A stretch of 64,000 nucleotides of DNA, from contig CAXXPL010000011.1 of assembly GCA_963674665.2 (NCBI GenBank), positions 558,001 to 622,000 of the forward strand. The letters run 5' to 3'. How positions within the stretch are numbered: position 1 is the stretch's first letter; the number at the start of each line of letters is the position of its first letter. Shown piece after piece: positions 52,720 to 61,492 of the stretch. The position numbers and the translations under genes were made by a program. The notes under the pieces are model-generated. The model had not been told where the DNA came from and did no database searches. It was given only the letters and a program-made list of their open reading frames with translations. Source of the DNA: G963674665 sp963674665 (GTDB taxonomy: Bacteria > Desulfobacterota > Desulfovibrionia > Desulfovibrionales > Desulfovibrionaceae).

Positions 52720-54120
52720 TCAGTTGTGGACAGTTTCTTTGGAGGAGAGGGGCGTGGAGGCGTCGCTCCCCGCGCCGGGGATTCTTCTGGGCGGTTCCGT
52801 CGGGGTGATGCCGTATGTGCCCGCCAGCTTTCTCCAGTCCGTGATCAGGGTCAGCCTGCCGTCATGTATGCGGGTGAAATACACCCTGTCCATGCCCTGG
52901 TGATCCTTTGGGCTGAAGTTCAACGAGGTGTCGGTGCCCAGAGGGTAGTTCTGGATTGTCTCTATTGCCCGGACCAGCCCCTCGCGGGTGAGGTCCCGAC
53001 CGGCGCGCCGCAGCCCCTCCACCAGGACCAGGGCGTTGTAGTAGCCCTCGAGGCTCACGGAATTGGGTCGCTCCCCCGGGGAGTAGCGGCGCAGCAGTCG
53101 CAGGTATTGCCGCACGGTGGAGAGCATCTCGCGGGTTTCCAGCAACTCCGGGGGGGGCACCACCTGGCTCACGATAACGCCCTCGCCCTGGGGGCCCAGC
53201 AGCCTGGCGAGTTCTTCCGCGCCCACAAAGGACACGTTGTAGAAGATCATGGAGTTGCCGTGCTCCTGCTCTCTGGCCAGGCGGATGAACTTGGCGCAGG
53301 GCTCGTAGGTGCCGATCATGACCACCGCCTGGGCCTCGGAGGCGAGAATCGCATCCAGCCCCTCTTCCACGTCCAGGGTCCCACGAATGTATGAGCCTTT
53401 GGCAACCGGGGCCAGGCCGTATTTCTGCAGTGCCAGCTCCGCCCCCCGCAGCCCGTCAAGGCCGTAGGCGTCGTACTGGTACATCACCGCGATCTTGGTC
53501 AGGCCTATGTCGCCCACCAGATGTTCCACGGCCGCGCCGGTTTCCTGGTAGTAAGAGGCGCGAACATTGATGATCATTGGGTTGTGGGGGTCGCGAAGGG
53601 CGTTGGCGCCGGTGAACATGCCTATGAGCGGGACCTTTGCCTTTTCCACCAGGGGAAGAATTTTCACCGCCGTGGGCGTGCCCACGTAGCAGAACAGGCA
53701 GAAGATGTTCTCCTCCACGATGAGGCGCTGCGTGTTGGCCAGGCAGAGGGGGGGGTCGTAGCGGTCGTCCAGGGCCACGATGGTGACCTTTCTGCCATGG
53801 ATGCCGCCGGACTCGTTGACGTACTGGATATAGGCCTGGGCACCGCGCAGGGTCTCGGAACCCAGGTATCCCGCGTGTCCGCTCAATGCGAGTGAGGACC
53901 CCACGCGAATTTCCGTGGGGGTGACTCCGGAGGTGGCGGCATTTTGGGAGGTTTCCTGCTCGTCGGCTTGGGAACAGCACGAGAGAAACAGCAGAAAAAG
54001 AAGAACAAGGAGCCGGTGCGCGGACTCGGGAGTGAAGCTTACGGAGCTTGTCCTGGATACCACGTTAGACACCCACTGGGGTTGGAACTGGTTGAATTTA
54101 CCGTGCTGTTTCAGGGACAA
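52720..54120 (-). CDS. Periplasmic-binding lipoprotein (Peripla_BP_6 type), sensor partner
   Basis: LivJ-like binding protein without transporter genes nearby. A hydrophobic signal (LLVLLFLLFLSCC, about residues 37-49) ends in a lipobox-like LFLSC, then a Ser/Thr/Asn-rich linker and the binding domain opening PTEIRVGSSLALSGHAGYLG. The middle has TIVALDDRYDPPLCL and FTGANALRDPHNPMIINVRAS. The listed start is TTG at 54120; a GTG at residue 17 or 19 would give a more normal signal peptide, and no start has a good ribosome site. First gene of the signalling operon, 14 bases before the kinase. It probably senses a ligand rather than feeding import. Confidence 0.8.
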   Translation of the reverse strand: MSLKQHGKFNQFQPQWVSNVVSRTSSVSFTPESAHRLLVLLFLLFLSCCSQADEQETSQNAATSGVTPTEIRVGSSLALSGHAGYLGSETLRGAQAYIQYVNESGGIHGRKVTIVALDDRYDPPLCLANTQRLIVEENIFCLFCYVGTPTAVKILPLVEKAKVPLIGMFTGANALRDPHNPMIINVRASYYQETGAAVEHLVGDIGLTKIAVMYQYDAYGLDGLRGAELALQKYGLAPVAKGSYIRGTLDVEEGLDAILASEAQAVVMIGTYEPCAKFIRLAREQEHGNSMIFYNVSFVGAEELARLLGPQGEGVIVSQVVPPPELLETREMLSTVRQYLRLLRRYSPGERPNSVSLEGYYNALVLVEGLRRAGRDLTREGLVRAIETIQNYPLGTDTSLNFSPKDHQGMDRVYFTRIHDGRLTLITDWRKLAGTYGITPTEPPRRIPGAGSDASTPLSSKETVHN

Positions 54121-54715
54121 TAGCTGAAAATCATCGGGGAAGCCAGCATGTTCTAATGGCTCGTCTCGTCCGTAAAGACCGGGAGGTGTTGTGGAGCAAT
54201 GGTTGCGTGGGTTTCGAGAAACTTATGAAGGGAAAATGTGGGGTATTGCCCTACAGGGATGATGCCAGGATGCTGAATCTCGCGAGTAGGTTGCATGTAG
54301 TATTGGCCTGAAATGACGTTCCAATGGGGGATGATACGTCAGAAGGACGCACCGTTGATGCTGGAATTACTGGGGCGAACGTAACAATGGCGGCGTGTCT
54401 GGCAGGAAGATGCGCTGTGGGAGGAGTACAGATGTCCTTGGTTTTTTACAATTACCATATCACTTTGACTCTATGTACAGGTGAGAGGAGTTCCAGTTGT
54501 TGCGGATTATGAAAGCTGCCCTGCAAGTGGTAGTTATGTATCGGAAAGTAATACCTCTTTGTCAGGCCCATGCTCCTGGGAAAACAATCTGAAGTGATAT
54601 ACGAAATCCGGACTCTCCTGCCTTTTGAAGAGCGAGCACGCTGATATCGGCATCCATGGTGAAACTATTCTTTTGCTTTCAGCGTCAATGAAATGAGTTC
54701 CAGTTCGAAAACATG
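54121..54715. other. Gene-poor region before the autotransporter
   Basis: About 600 bp with no supported coding region; the short frames present have no ribosome site or family match. Base composition becomes AT-rich toward the right, continuous with the AT-rich start of the autotransporter gene. Confidence 0.5.
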
Positions 54716-54744
54716 TTGACAGAATTTACATATGCAGATAATAA
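54716..54744 (+). promoter_or_regulatory. Sigma-70-type promoter of the autotransporter gene
   Basis: Perfect TTGACA (54716-54721), 17-bp spacer, TAATAA (54739-54744). Transcription would begin near 54751, about 93 bases before the start codon. Confidence 0.65.
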
Positions 54745-54843
54745 GTTTAAAATTTGTAGTGAATAGTGCATGTTCTATCGATTCTGAAATGCATTTGAAA
54801 GCTATCCCATTGAAACCAGTAATGCATTTATCGGGGTGTGACC

Positions 54844-57800
54844 ATGTATTCTGCTTCTCGTTCGATGACTCTTCTGTTGGCCTTTTTTCTGCTTGTTGCT
54901 TTGTATTCCCCTGTTCTGGGGGCGGACGAATCAAACCCCAGTTCGACAACATATAGTGGCTCCGGCGACTGGACAGGCACCGCTGGCAACGACACGTATA
55001 TCAATGAATCCACAGGGATTGTCGACGCAGGTGATATCGACATGTCCCAGGGTGGGAGCGATACCGTCATCAACTATGGGACGGTTACATATGATTTGGG
55101 GAGTGGTAAGGGCGGCACTATAATTGGTAGTGCGGAAGGAGGAAACCGTATAGAGAATTATGGAACTGTTGAACTTTCTATATTTGGAAGTTACGTCAAT
55201 TCTGATGATATTGTGAACGATAAGAATATTGTCATCAATGCTGGAGATGTTGAATTTGCAGTATTTGGAAGCTTTTTATATGGTGGAACGAATGTCACCG
55301 CCGTAGGGAATATCGTAACCAATACGAAAGAGGGATATGCTGATCTGGGAATCACTGGCGCCCATGCCGGCGTGAGCAACTCCTCCTATGGAGGTAATAT
55401 CGTCACGAATGCCGGTGCAGCTTACGGTGTTGTAGGAACTGAAAGTTATGGCGATGGTAATATAGTTGGGAATAACGTTATTTATAATTCTGGAGTTGCT
55501 GGATATGTGGAAGGTGATTATACAGAAGGTGAAAATACAATAACAGGCTGGAATTATATTTATAATTCTGGTGAAGTGTATGGTTACGTTCTGGGGTCCG
55601 GTAACATAGGTGACCGGTCTACTGGTGGAAATAATGTCATTGTGAACACAGGAATAGTGGGGGACTATCTTGCGGGAACATCCAATGAGGGTGCCAACAC
55701 AAGTGGCGGGAGCAATACTTTGACTAACACCGGCGATGCGTATGGCATGATCGGGACGGTAAACTATGAAGACGGGACCTCTGGCGGTGAAAACACTCTG
55801 GCAAATTCTGGTGAAATCATAGAGGATATGAGAGGGGTAAGCAATGTCGGTGACGAAACATCTGGCGGGTCCAACAACGTCACGAATTCAGGCATAGTGT
55901 ACGGAATAGTGGAAGGAACCTACAGCACTGGTGACGACTCCACTGGAAGCGGCAACACTCTGGTCAATTCCGGGGATGTCGGACACGCGATCATCGGCAC
56001 CGAAAACTATGGCACGCGGTCGAGCGGCGGTTCCAACACCATTGAAAATTCCGGCACGGTGGGCGGCCCGATTACGGGAGACAATGACAGCATCGACTTC
56101 GTGGGATACATCTATGGAAGCGCCAATGTGGCTGACGACGCCCACGGAGGGGGCAACACCATCACCAATTCGGGCAGCGTGCTCTCGGGCGCCGATAATC
56201 CCCTGGGGGGCATAGAGGGGATAATCGGCTCTTACAACGAGGACGACGGAACCTACGGCGGCGACAACACCATCAAGAACACGGCCACCGGCTACGTTGA
56301 AAAGGATCTGCTCGGCAGTTACAACGAATTGGCCGGGAACTACGGAAGCAACAACTCCATAAGCAATGCCGGGACAGTGGACGGCAAGATCGCGGGTACC
56401 TACAACGTAGGAACGGGGTCTCATGGTGGAGGGAACACCATCACCAACTCGAGCACCGTGGGCGGAAGCATCTACGGCAGTGAGAACGCTGGAACTGGCA
56501 GCTATGGCGGCTCCAACTCCATCACCAACTCCGGCACCGTGAACGGCTCCATCTACGGCAGTGAAAACGCTGGAACTGGCAGCTTTGGCGGCTCCAACAC
56601 CATCACCAACTCCGGCACCGTGAACGGCTCCATCTACGGCAGCACCGGTACAGCGGGCTCCGGCAACATCATCACCAATTCCGGAACCGTTGCGGATAAT
56701 ATCGAGTCCGGCGACAGTGACGACACCGTAACCATCCAGAATGGTTCCACTGTGGGAGGCGATGTGGACGGCCAGGCCGGCGAAGACGTGCTGCATTTCG
56801 AAAACATGACAGATATCGCCGGTGGGCAGTACCTGAACTTCGAAACCATGGCCCTTACCGGTTTCGGCACAAACCTCACCGGCACGCTTAATATTTCCGA
56901 TACCTCCACTATCAACGGGGGCCTTTCCGTGAACGGCATGCTCACGTCCCCCAACGTCATCGTGGGGGCTGGCGGCACCCTTGGGGGCACGGGTACCATC
57001 AATGGTACGGTTACAGCAAATGGCACCATAGCCCCAGGCAATTCCATAGGCACGCTCACGGTGAATGGCGATGTCACTTTCGCCCCCACCAGCATCTTTT
57101 CCGTGGAACTGGCCAAGGACGGCAAGGCCGACCTGTTGCACAGTACCGGAAGCATCACCATTCAGGGCGGGACGGTCGGCGTGGTGCTGGAGAGCGATGT
57201 GTACCTCTCCGGTACCACTTGGCAGGTTCTTTCCGCTGACGGTACGGTTGACGGAACCTTTGACTCCGTAGCCTCGAACCTGTCCAGCCCTTTTGTATCC
57301 TTGAACTTCACGAACAACGGGAGCACGCTCTACCTAGTGGTAGAGCGCGAGAGCTACACCAACCTCGCCCTCACTCCGGGGCAACGTGCCGTTGCCAATG
57401 CCCTGGACAGGATATTGCCTGTTGTCACCGGTGACATGTCCGACTTGCTTGAGGCCATGGATTTTGAATACGGGGCCGAGGAGATTCAACAGGTCTACGA
57501 AAACCTGGCCCCGGAGCTCTATTTCGGATTCAAGGACGCGGCTCTGCGGACCTCCTCCATGTTCGCGGACATGCAAGGGGAGCGGGCCGCCTTTCTGCGC
57601 GGACTGAAACGTCAGGGGAGCGCGGACTCCCAGGCTCGGCTGCAGGGGCTCAACGCCGGGGGCACCTTTGGCGCGGACCGCACCTGGGCGGTCTGGTCCA
57701 GGGGGCTTGGTTCCTGGGCCTCACGCTCCGATCATGACGGCTACAAGGGGTTTGACGCGGACACCCACGGCGTGATGTTCGGGGTGGACGGCGAGTTCAC

Positions 57801-58512
57801 GTCCTGGCTCAGCGGCGGCCTCAACTTCGCCTACACCAACAGCGACATCACCTGGAGCAGGGGAAGCTCCAAAGGGAAACAGTTCGGCAAGCAACTGGGC
57901 GCGTTCCTAAGCGCGGACTACGTCGGGTTCTACCTGGATGGCTCCTCGAACTTCGGCTGGCTCCAGAACCGGGGCACGCGGCGCATCACCCTGCCCAACG
58001 CGAACTCCCAGGCGCAATCCGACTTCGACACCTTCACCTGGCTTGGCCGCCTGAACCTGGGCTATGACCTTGAACTCGGCGATTTCGCCTTTGGCCCCCT
58101 GGCTTCGCTCAGTCATATCGAGCTGCGCCAGGACGACTTCACCGAGACCGGGGCCGGGTACCTGAACCTGCGCATGGACGACATCTCGGTGCAGCGCACC
58201 TCTTCCCTCATTGGGGGGCGTTTCGCCCATACCCTGCGCTTTGGCGAAGTGCAGCTGACCTCCAGGCTCATGGTGGGGTGGCAGCACCAGCTTGACCAGG
58301 ACCGGGCCGATATCACCGCCTTTTTTCAGGACTACCCCGACGCGCCCATCATGATGAGCGAACTCACGCCCCAGACCGATTCCCTGGCCCTGCGCGCCGG
58401 GCTCACGCTTCTGGCCGGGAAGTACTTCACCAGCTCCTGCGACTACTCCCTGAGCCACGGCGAGCGCGACACCGTGCACAGCATCGGTTTGAGTTTGGGG
58501 GTGAAATTCTAG
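54844..58512 (+). CDS. Autotransporter with Asn/Gly/Ser/Thr-rich repeat passenger
   Basis: Type V secreted surface protein of 1222 residues. The signal peptide is about 1-27 (ending SPVLG-A). The passenger (about 30-720) is made of repeats built on GGSNTITNSGTV-like units, predicting a beta-helix stalk; residues 542-600 contain near-identical 27-residue copies. About 690-780 carries the linker typical of autotransporters (GGTLGGTGTINGTVTANGTI, APGNSIGTLTVNGDV). The C-terminal 280 residues form the beta-barrel, ending in Phe (LSLGVKF). The ATG at 54844 follows GGGGTG; a GTG two codons earlier is possible. The first 900 bases are AT-rich, the rest GC-rich. Adhesin or biofilm role is inferred from the family. 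Confidence 0.9.
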   Translation: MYSASRSMTLLLAFFLLVALYSPVLGADESNPSSTTYSGSGDWTGTAGNDTYINESTGIVDAGDIDMSQGGSDTVINYGTVTYDLGSGKGGTIIGSAEGGNRIENYGTVELSIFGSYVNSDDIVNDKNIVINAGDVEFAVFGSFLYGGTNVTAVGNIVTNTKEGYADLGITGAHAGVSNSSYGGNIVTNAGAAYGVVGTESYGDGNIVGNNVIYNSGVAGYVEGDYTEGENTITGWNYIYNSGEVYGYVLGSGNIGDRSTGGNNVIVNTGIVGDYLAGTSNEGANTSGGSNTLTNTGDAYGMIGTVNYEDGTSGGENTLANSGEIIEDMRGVSNVGDETSGGSNNVTNSGIVYGIVEGTYSTGDDSTGSGNTLVNSGDVGHAIIGTENYGTRSSGGSNTIENSGTVGGPITGDNDSIDFVGYIYGSANVADDAHGGGNTITNSGSVLSGADNPLGGIEGIIGSYNEDDGTYGGDNTIKNTATGYVEKDLLGSYNELAGNYGSNNSISNAGTVDGKIAGTYNVGTGSHGGGNTITNSSTVGGSIYGSENAGTGSYGGSNSITNSGTVNGSIYGSENAGTGSFGGSNTITNSGTVNGSIYGSTGTAGSGNIITNSGTVADNIESGDSDDTVTIQNGSTVGGDVDGQAGEDVLHFENMTDIAGGQYLNFETMALTGFGTNLTGTLNISDTSTINGGLSVNGMLTSPNVIVGAGGTLGGTGTINGTVTANGTIAPGNSIGTLTVNGDVTFAPTSIFSVELAKDGKADLLHSTGSITIQGGTVGVVLESDVYLSGTTWQVLSADGTVDGTFDSVASNLSSPFVSLNFTNNGSTLYLVVERESYTNLALTPGQRAVANALDRILPVVTGDMSDLLEAMDFEYGAEEIQQVYENLAPELYFGFKDAALRTSSMFADMQGERAAFLRGLKRQGSADSQARLQGLNAGGTFGADRTWAVWSRGLGSWASRSDHDGYKGFDADTHGVMFGVDGEFTSWLSGGLNFAYTNSDITWSRGSSKGKQFGKQLGAFLSADYVGFYLDGSSNFGWLQNRGTRRITLPNANSQAQSDFDTFTWLGRLNLGYDLELGDFAFGPLASLSHIELRQDDFTETGAGYLNLRMDDISVQRTSSLIGGRFAHTLRFGEVQLTSRLMVGWQHQLDQDRADITAFFQDYPDAPIMMSELTPQTDSLALRAGLTLLAGKYFTSSCDYSLSHGERDTVHSIGLSLGVKF
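56467..56640 (+). repeat. Near-identical 81-bp tandem repeats in the autotransporter gene
   Basis: Units start at 56467, 56548 and (partial) 56629 and encode 27 residues, SIYGSENAGTGSYGGSN followed by SITNSGTVNG. The first two differ at only a few bases, which indicates recent duplication and likely length variation. Confidence 0.8.
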
Positions 58513-58540
58513 ACCTATTTTAGGACGAGACAGAGAATAC

Positions 58541-58571
58541 AAAAGGGGATTCGCTGTGCGAATCCCCTTTT
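58541..58571. terminator. Bidirectional terminator after the autotransporter
   Basis: AAAAGGGGATTCGC (58541-58554) and GCGAATCCCCTTTT (58558-58571) form a perfect 14-bp stem with a TGT loop, with T residues at both transcript ends. It serves the autotransporter and the convergent 31-codon gene. Confidence 0.85.
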
Positions 58572-58606
58572 GTTCGTTATTCGGGCGCCCCCCGATATGG
58601 AAATAT

Positions 58607-58702
58607 CTACTTTGAGTTGAACTTGGAGACCTTCTCGAAGAGGCGGAACAACAGAACGCTCCCAACGATGATAAGGCCGAGTACGATATAGGACGTAATC
58701 AT
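58607..58702 (-). CDS. 31-residue single-helix membrane protein
   Basis: Short gene with an ATG at 58702 behind a strong CAGGAGAG ribosome site and a TAG at 58609-58607. The product starts MITSYIVLGLIIVGSVLLF, a single membrane helix, followed by a basic cytoplasmic tail RLFEKVSKFNSK. A perfect terminator lies 36 bases downstream. It resembles small accessory proteins of membrane complexes in shape, but I recognise no family. The combination of ribosome site, amphipathic pattern and terminator makes it likely to be real. Confidence 0.65.
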   Translation of the reverse strand: MITSYIVLGLIIVGSVLLFRLFEKVSKFNSK

Positions 58703-58856
58703 TTCTCTCTCCTGATAATGCCCTTGGCTTGGTTTTTCAACGCCCTCCTTCTGGCAGGGCGGTGTCATTGCGAAGTCAAGGCCAGTTAATGATGCTTTCG
58801 AAAGATGTCAAACAGAAATATTAGCAAATAGAAAAAATTTAAGGATCAAATTGATT

Positions 58857-58860
58857 ATTT
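58857..58860. other. Target-site duplication, left copy
   Basis: ATTT directly before the left terminal repeat, identical to ATTT at 60321-60324 after the right one. Confidence 0.65.
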
Positions 58861-60320
58861 AGTCAGCCCTGAAAAACGTTCAATTTACTGAAAAGACTTA
58901 ACAAAACGACCAATTCAATGTATCATTCTCGACCAGGAACTACAGTAATTCTGCAGAAAACCGGTCGCGCTGTCGCCGAGTCGGGAGTGATGATGAAGGC
59001 CAAGCAAGCCAAAAACGATCAGGCTAATTTCCTCTACAAAGACCTCATTGACCAACTCAACCCCAAGCATCCGCTGCTCCAACTGGCTGGGCGCATACCA
59101 TGGGAGCGCTTTGAGCGGGAGTTCTCCCCACTCTACAGCGGGCACGGACGACCGGCAAAGCCCATTCGCCGCATGGTCGGACTCATGATTCTCAAACAAC
59201 TTGAGGACCTCAGCGACGAGCGTGTTGTTGAAGCCTGGGTCCAAAATCCCTACTTCCAAGCCTTTTGCGGCGAGAAGCACTTTCAGTGGAAATTCCCCTG
59301 TGATTCGACGGATTTCGTCTATTTCCGCAAACGCATCGGTGAGGACGGCGCGCGCCTGATCTTCGAAGTCTCGGTGAATCTGCACGGCGAAGACGCCAAA
59401 GAGCGCGAGATCACCGTGGACACCACAGTACAGGAAAAGAACATCACCTTCCCTACAGATGTGAAACTGCTGACGAAAGTCATCAAAAAATGCAGGAAAA
59501 TCGCTACAGATGAAGGCGTCAGGCTTCGCCGTAGTTTTCGCCGTGAACTGCCAAGCCTGCTGCGCCAACGGTTCAAAAGCCGAAAAACCATCAAACGAAT
59601 ACGGACCATGGCCGGCGTGCTCATCCGCGAGTTGGAGCGCAAGTTGTCCAAGGAAGCGCTTGCCCGCTACGCTGAATCCTTGAGCCTTTTTCGCCGAGTC
59701 CATGGGCAAAAACGGACCGACAAAAACAAGATTTACAGCCTGCACGAGCCTGACGTGCTGTGCATCGGCAAAGGCAAAGAACACAAAAAGTATGAATTCG
59801 GGCGCAAGGCTTCTCTTGCCGTCACCAAAACCACAGGTGTCATTGTGGGGGCCATGTCTTTCACGGAAAACGTCTTTGATGGTCATACGCTCCCGGACGT
59901 CCTGGAGCAGGTCTGGCAAATCACAGAAGTCTGTCCGTCGGTGGCCATCTGCGACCGAGGCTATCGGGGACGGAAAAAGGTGGGCGACACGAGCATCCTG
60001 ACGCCAGGTAGCCCTAAGAAGAGCGACACACCCTATCAACGCAGAAAAGCCAGAGGACGCTTCCGCCGCCGGGCTGGAATCGAGCCGGTGATCGGACATG
60101 TGAAGCATGACCATCGCATGGTGCGCAATTTCCTCAAAGGTGTCGTCGGTGACGCAATCAATCTGTTCATGGCGTGCGCGGCGTTCAACTTCAAGAAATG
60201 GATGCGAGGGGTGAAACTTTTTTTTGCTCTTCTGGCCCTGTGGCTCTCTTTCGAGTTTGGATGGCAGCGCAAGCTGGCTAAGATCTGAACAAAGCTAAAA
60301 GGGCTTTTTCAGGGCTGACT
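58861..60320 (+). mobile_element. Intact IS5-family-like insertion sequence
   Basis: 1460-bp element bounded by perfect 16-bp inverted repeats (AGTCAGCCCTGAAAAA at 58861-58876, its complement at 60305-60320) and flanked by a 4-bp ATTT duplication. It contains one uninterrupted transposase gene. The IS5 assignment comes from the transposase pattern and the 4-bp duplication. It inserted between the small membrane protein gene and mazG without breaking a visible gene. Confidence 0.88.
58918..60288 (+). CDS. IS5-family-like DDE transposase
   Basis: Transposase of 456 residues. The N-terminal DUF772-like region has IPWERFEREFSPLYSGHGRP and MVGLMILKQLEDLSDERVVE. Catalytic acidic residues are expected in EITVDTTVQEK (first Asp), AICDRGYRG (second Asp) and AGIEPVIGHVK (Glu). 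A basic, highly charged insertion (about 175-260) lies between the first two. The frame is open throughout, so the element may still be active. The ATG at 58918 has a weak site; an ATG at 58990 or 58993 behind GGGAG would give a protein about 25 residues shorter. Confidence 0.9.
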   Translation: MYHSRPGTTVILQKTGRAVAESGVMMKAKQAKNDQANFLYKDLIDQLNPKHPLLQLAGRIPWERFEREFSPLYSGHGRPAKPIRRMVGLMILKQLEDLSDERVVEAWVQNPYFQAFCGEKHFQWKFPCDSTDFVYFRKRIGEDGARLIFEVSVNLHGEDAKEREITVDTTVQEKNITFPTDVKLLTKVIKKCRKIATDEGVRLRRSFRRELPSLLRQRFKSRKTIKRIRTMAGVLIRELERKLSKEALARYAESLSLFRRVHGQKRTDKNKIYSLHEPDVLCIGKGKEHKKYEFGRKASLAVTKTTGVIVGAMSFTENVFDGHTLPDVLEQVWQITEVCPSVAICDRGYRGRKKVGDTSILTPGSPKKSDTPYQRRKARGRFRRRAGIEPVIGHVKHDHRMVRNFLKGVVGDAINLFMACAAFNFKKWMRGVKLFFALLALWLSFEFGWQRKLAKI

Positions 60321-60324
60321 ATTT
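60321..60324. other. Target-site duplication, right copy
   Basis: ATTT immediately after the right terminal repeat, matching 58857-58860. Confidence 0.65.
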
Positions 60325-60532
60325 ACAATTTGGGCCAGTGAGAATGGATAATTTTGTCATTCTTGACCAGATGCGAGGGAAATGGGGGGCGGTTTTCCGA
60401 TGTCCGTATCGGGTGCGTTGGGAGTTCTCATGGGCAGGAGGGAGCGATGGCGAGGACGAGGAAAAGGGAAAGCTGATCTTGCGATAAGAGCATTTTTAGT
60501 TTGAAATGCTCTATACCGAGTCTTGAGAGGAA

Positions 60533-60564
60533 CGGGGGGAAGCCCTTGTGCTGAATTCCCCCCG
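60533..60564 (-). terminator. Hairpin after mazG
   Basis: CGGGGGGAA (60533-60541) pairs with TTCCCCCCG (60556-60564) with a 14-base loop, 24 bases beyond the mazG stop on the minus strand. It is a short variant of the dispersed hairpin. Confidence 0.5.
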
Positions 60565-60587
60565 GAATACTCAGAAAAAGCAGCTGG

Positions 60588-61388
60588 CTATTCTGAGGCG
60601 CTTTTTCCGGCCAGCAGGATCTTGGCCTCTTCCCAGAGCTGATCCAGGGCCGCCATGTCGAGCTTGGCGATGTCCAGGCCGCGCTCCAAAGCCAGGGCCT
60701 CCATGGTTTGGAAGCGTGAGAGGAAGCGCAGGTTTGTGTTATGCAGGGCCGCATTGGCCTTTATGCCCTTGCGTCGCCCCAGTTCCACAAGGGTGAACAG
60801 GTAGTCGCCGAACTCTCGTTCCTGGTGGGCGTGATCCTCGCTCCCCAGGGCCTCTTGAAACTCCCTCCACTCCTCCTGGAGTTTCTCCTCCACTGATGCG
60901 TCGTCCGGCCAGGTGAATCCCGTGCGTGCGGCTTTAGAGTGGATGCGGTAGGCCTTGAGAAGGGGGGGCAGCCCCTTGGGCAGGCTGTCGTATACACCGC
61001 TGGGCCTATGCTCCTCCATTTTCTCCTGGCGCTTGATGCGTTCCCAGTTGCGCAGCAGTTCTTCCTGGTTCTTGAAGTCCACGTCTCCGAAAACATGGGG
61101 ATGGCGGCGGATCATCTTGGCCGCGTTGGCGTGGAAGGCCTCGTCCATGGTGAACTCTCCGCTGTTTTCATACAGCTTGCCTATGAACAGCAGCAGGAAG
61201 GCCACATCGCCCAGTTCCTCCATGGCCTCGGCCTTGTTTCCGGAGCGGATGGCCTCAACCAGTTCAAAGGATTCCTCCAGGACATAGTCGCAGAGGCTCT
61301 CCACGGTCTGCTCCCGGTCCCAGGGGCAGCCGTCCGGCGCCAGCAGGGAATCTATGACTTCGCGTACGCGTTCGTATCCTTTAGTCAT
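60588..61388 (-). CDS. mazG: Nucleoside triphosphate pyrophosphohydrolase MazG
   Basis: House-cleaning enzyme hydrolysing NTPs and dNTPs to monophosphates, 266 residues with the two MazG domains. The first has DGCPWDREQTVESL, EESFELVEAI and EELGDVAFLLLF (metal-binding EExxE and ExxD residues); the second, KLQEEWREFQEAL and EREFGDYLFTLVEL. HPHVFGDV between them is a MazG hallmark. The ATG at 61388 follows GAGGAG and removes a 24-codon upstream extension. It lies 104 bases downstream of cvpA on the same strand. Confidence 0.95.
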   Translation of the reverse strand: MTKGYERVREVIDSLLAPDGCPWDREQTVESLCDYVLEESFELVEAIRSGNKAEAMEELGDVAFLLLFIGKLYENSGEFTMDEAFHANAAKMIRRHPHVFGDVDFKNQEELLRNWERIKRQEKMEEHRPSGVYDSLPKGLPPLLKAYRIHSKAARTGFTWPDDASVEEKLQEEWREFQEALGSEDHAHQEREFGDYLFTLVELGRRKGIKANAALHNTNLRFLSRFQTMEALALERGLDIAKLDMAALDQLWEEAKILLAGKSASE

Positions 61389-61492
61389 GAATGCTCCTCG
61401 ATGTTTTGAGGGTAGGAAAGATGAAAACGGGACGCTACTCCGCATGGAGCGGCTTTGCAACCCGCGATGGGCAGGGCGGGGAGAGTGGCAGG

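Noticed and set aside
54324..54512. 62-codon frame upstream of the autotransporter
   Set aside because: No ribosome site, no family resemblance and atypical codon use.
55900..56700. Repeats in the autotransporter considered as CRISPR or satellite DNA
   Set aside because: They keep a reading frame, vary at third positions and encode beta-helix-type units.
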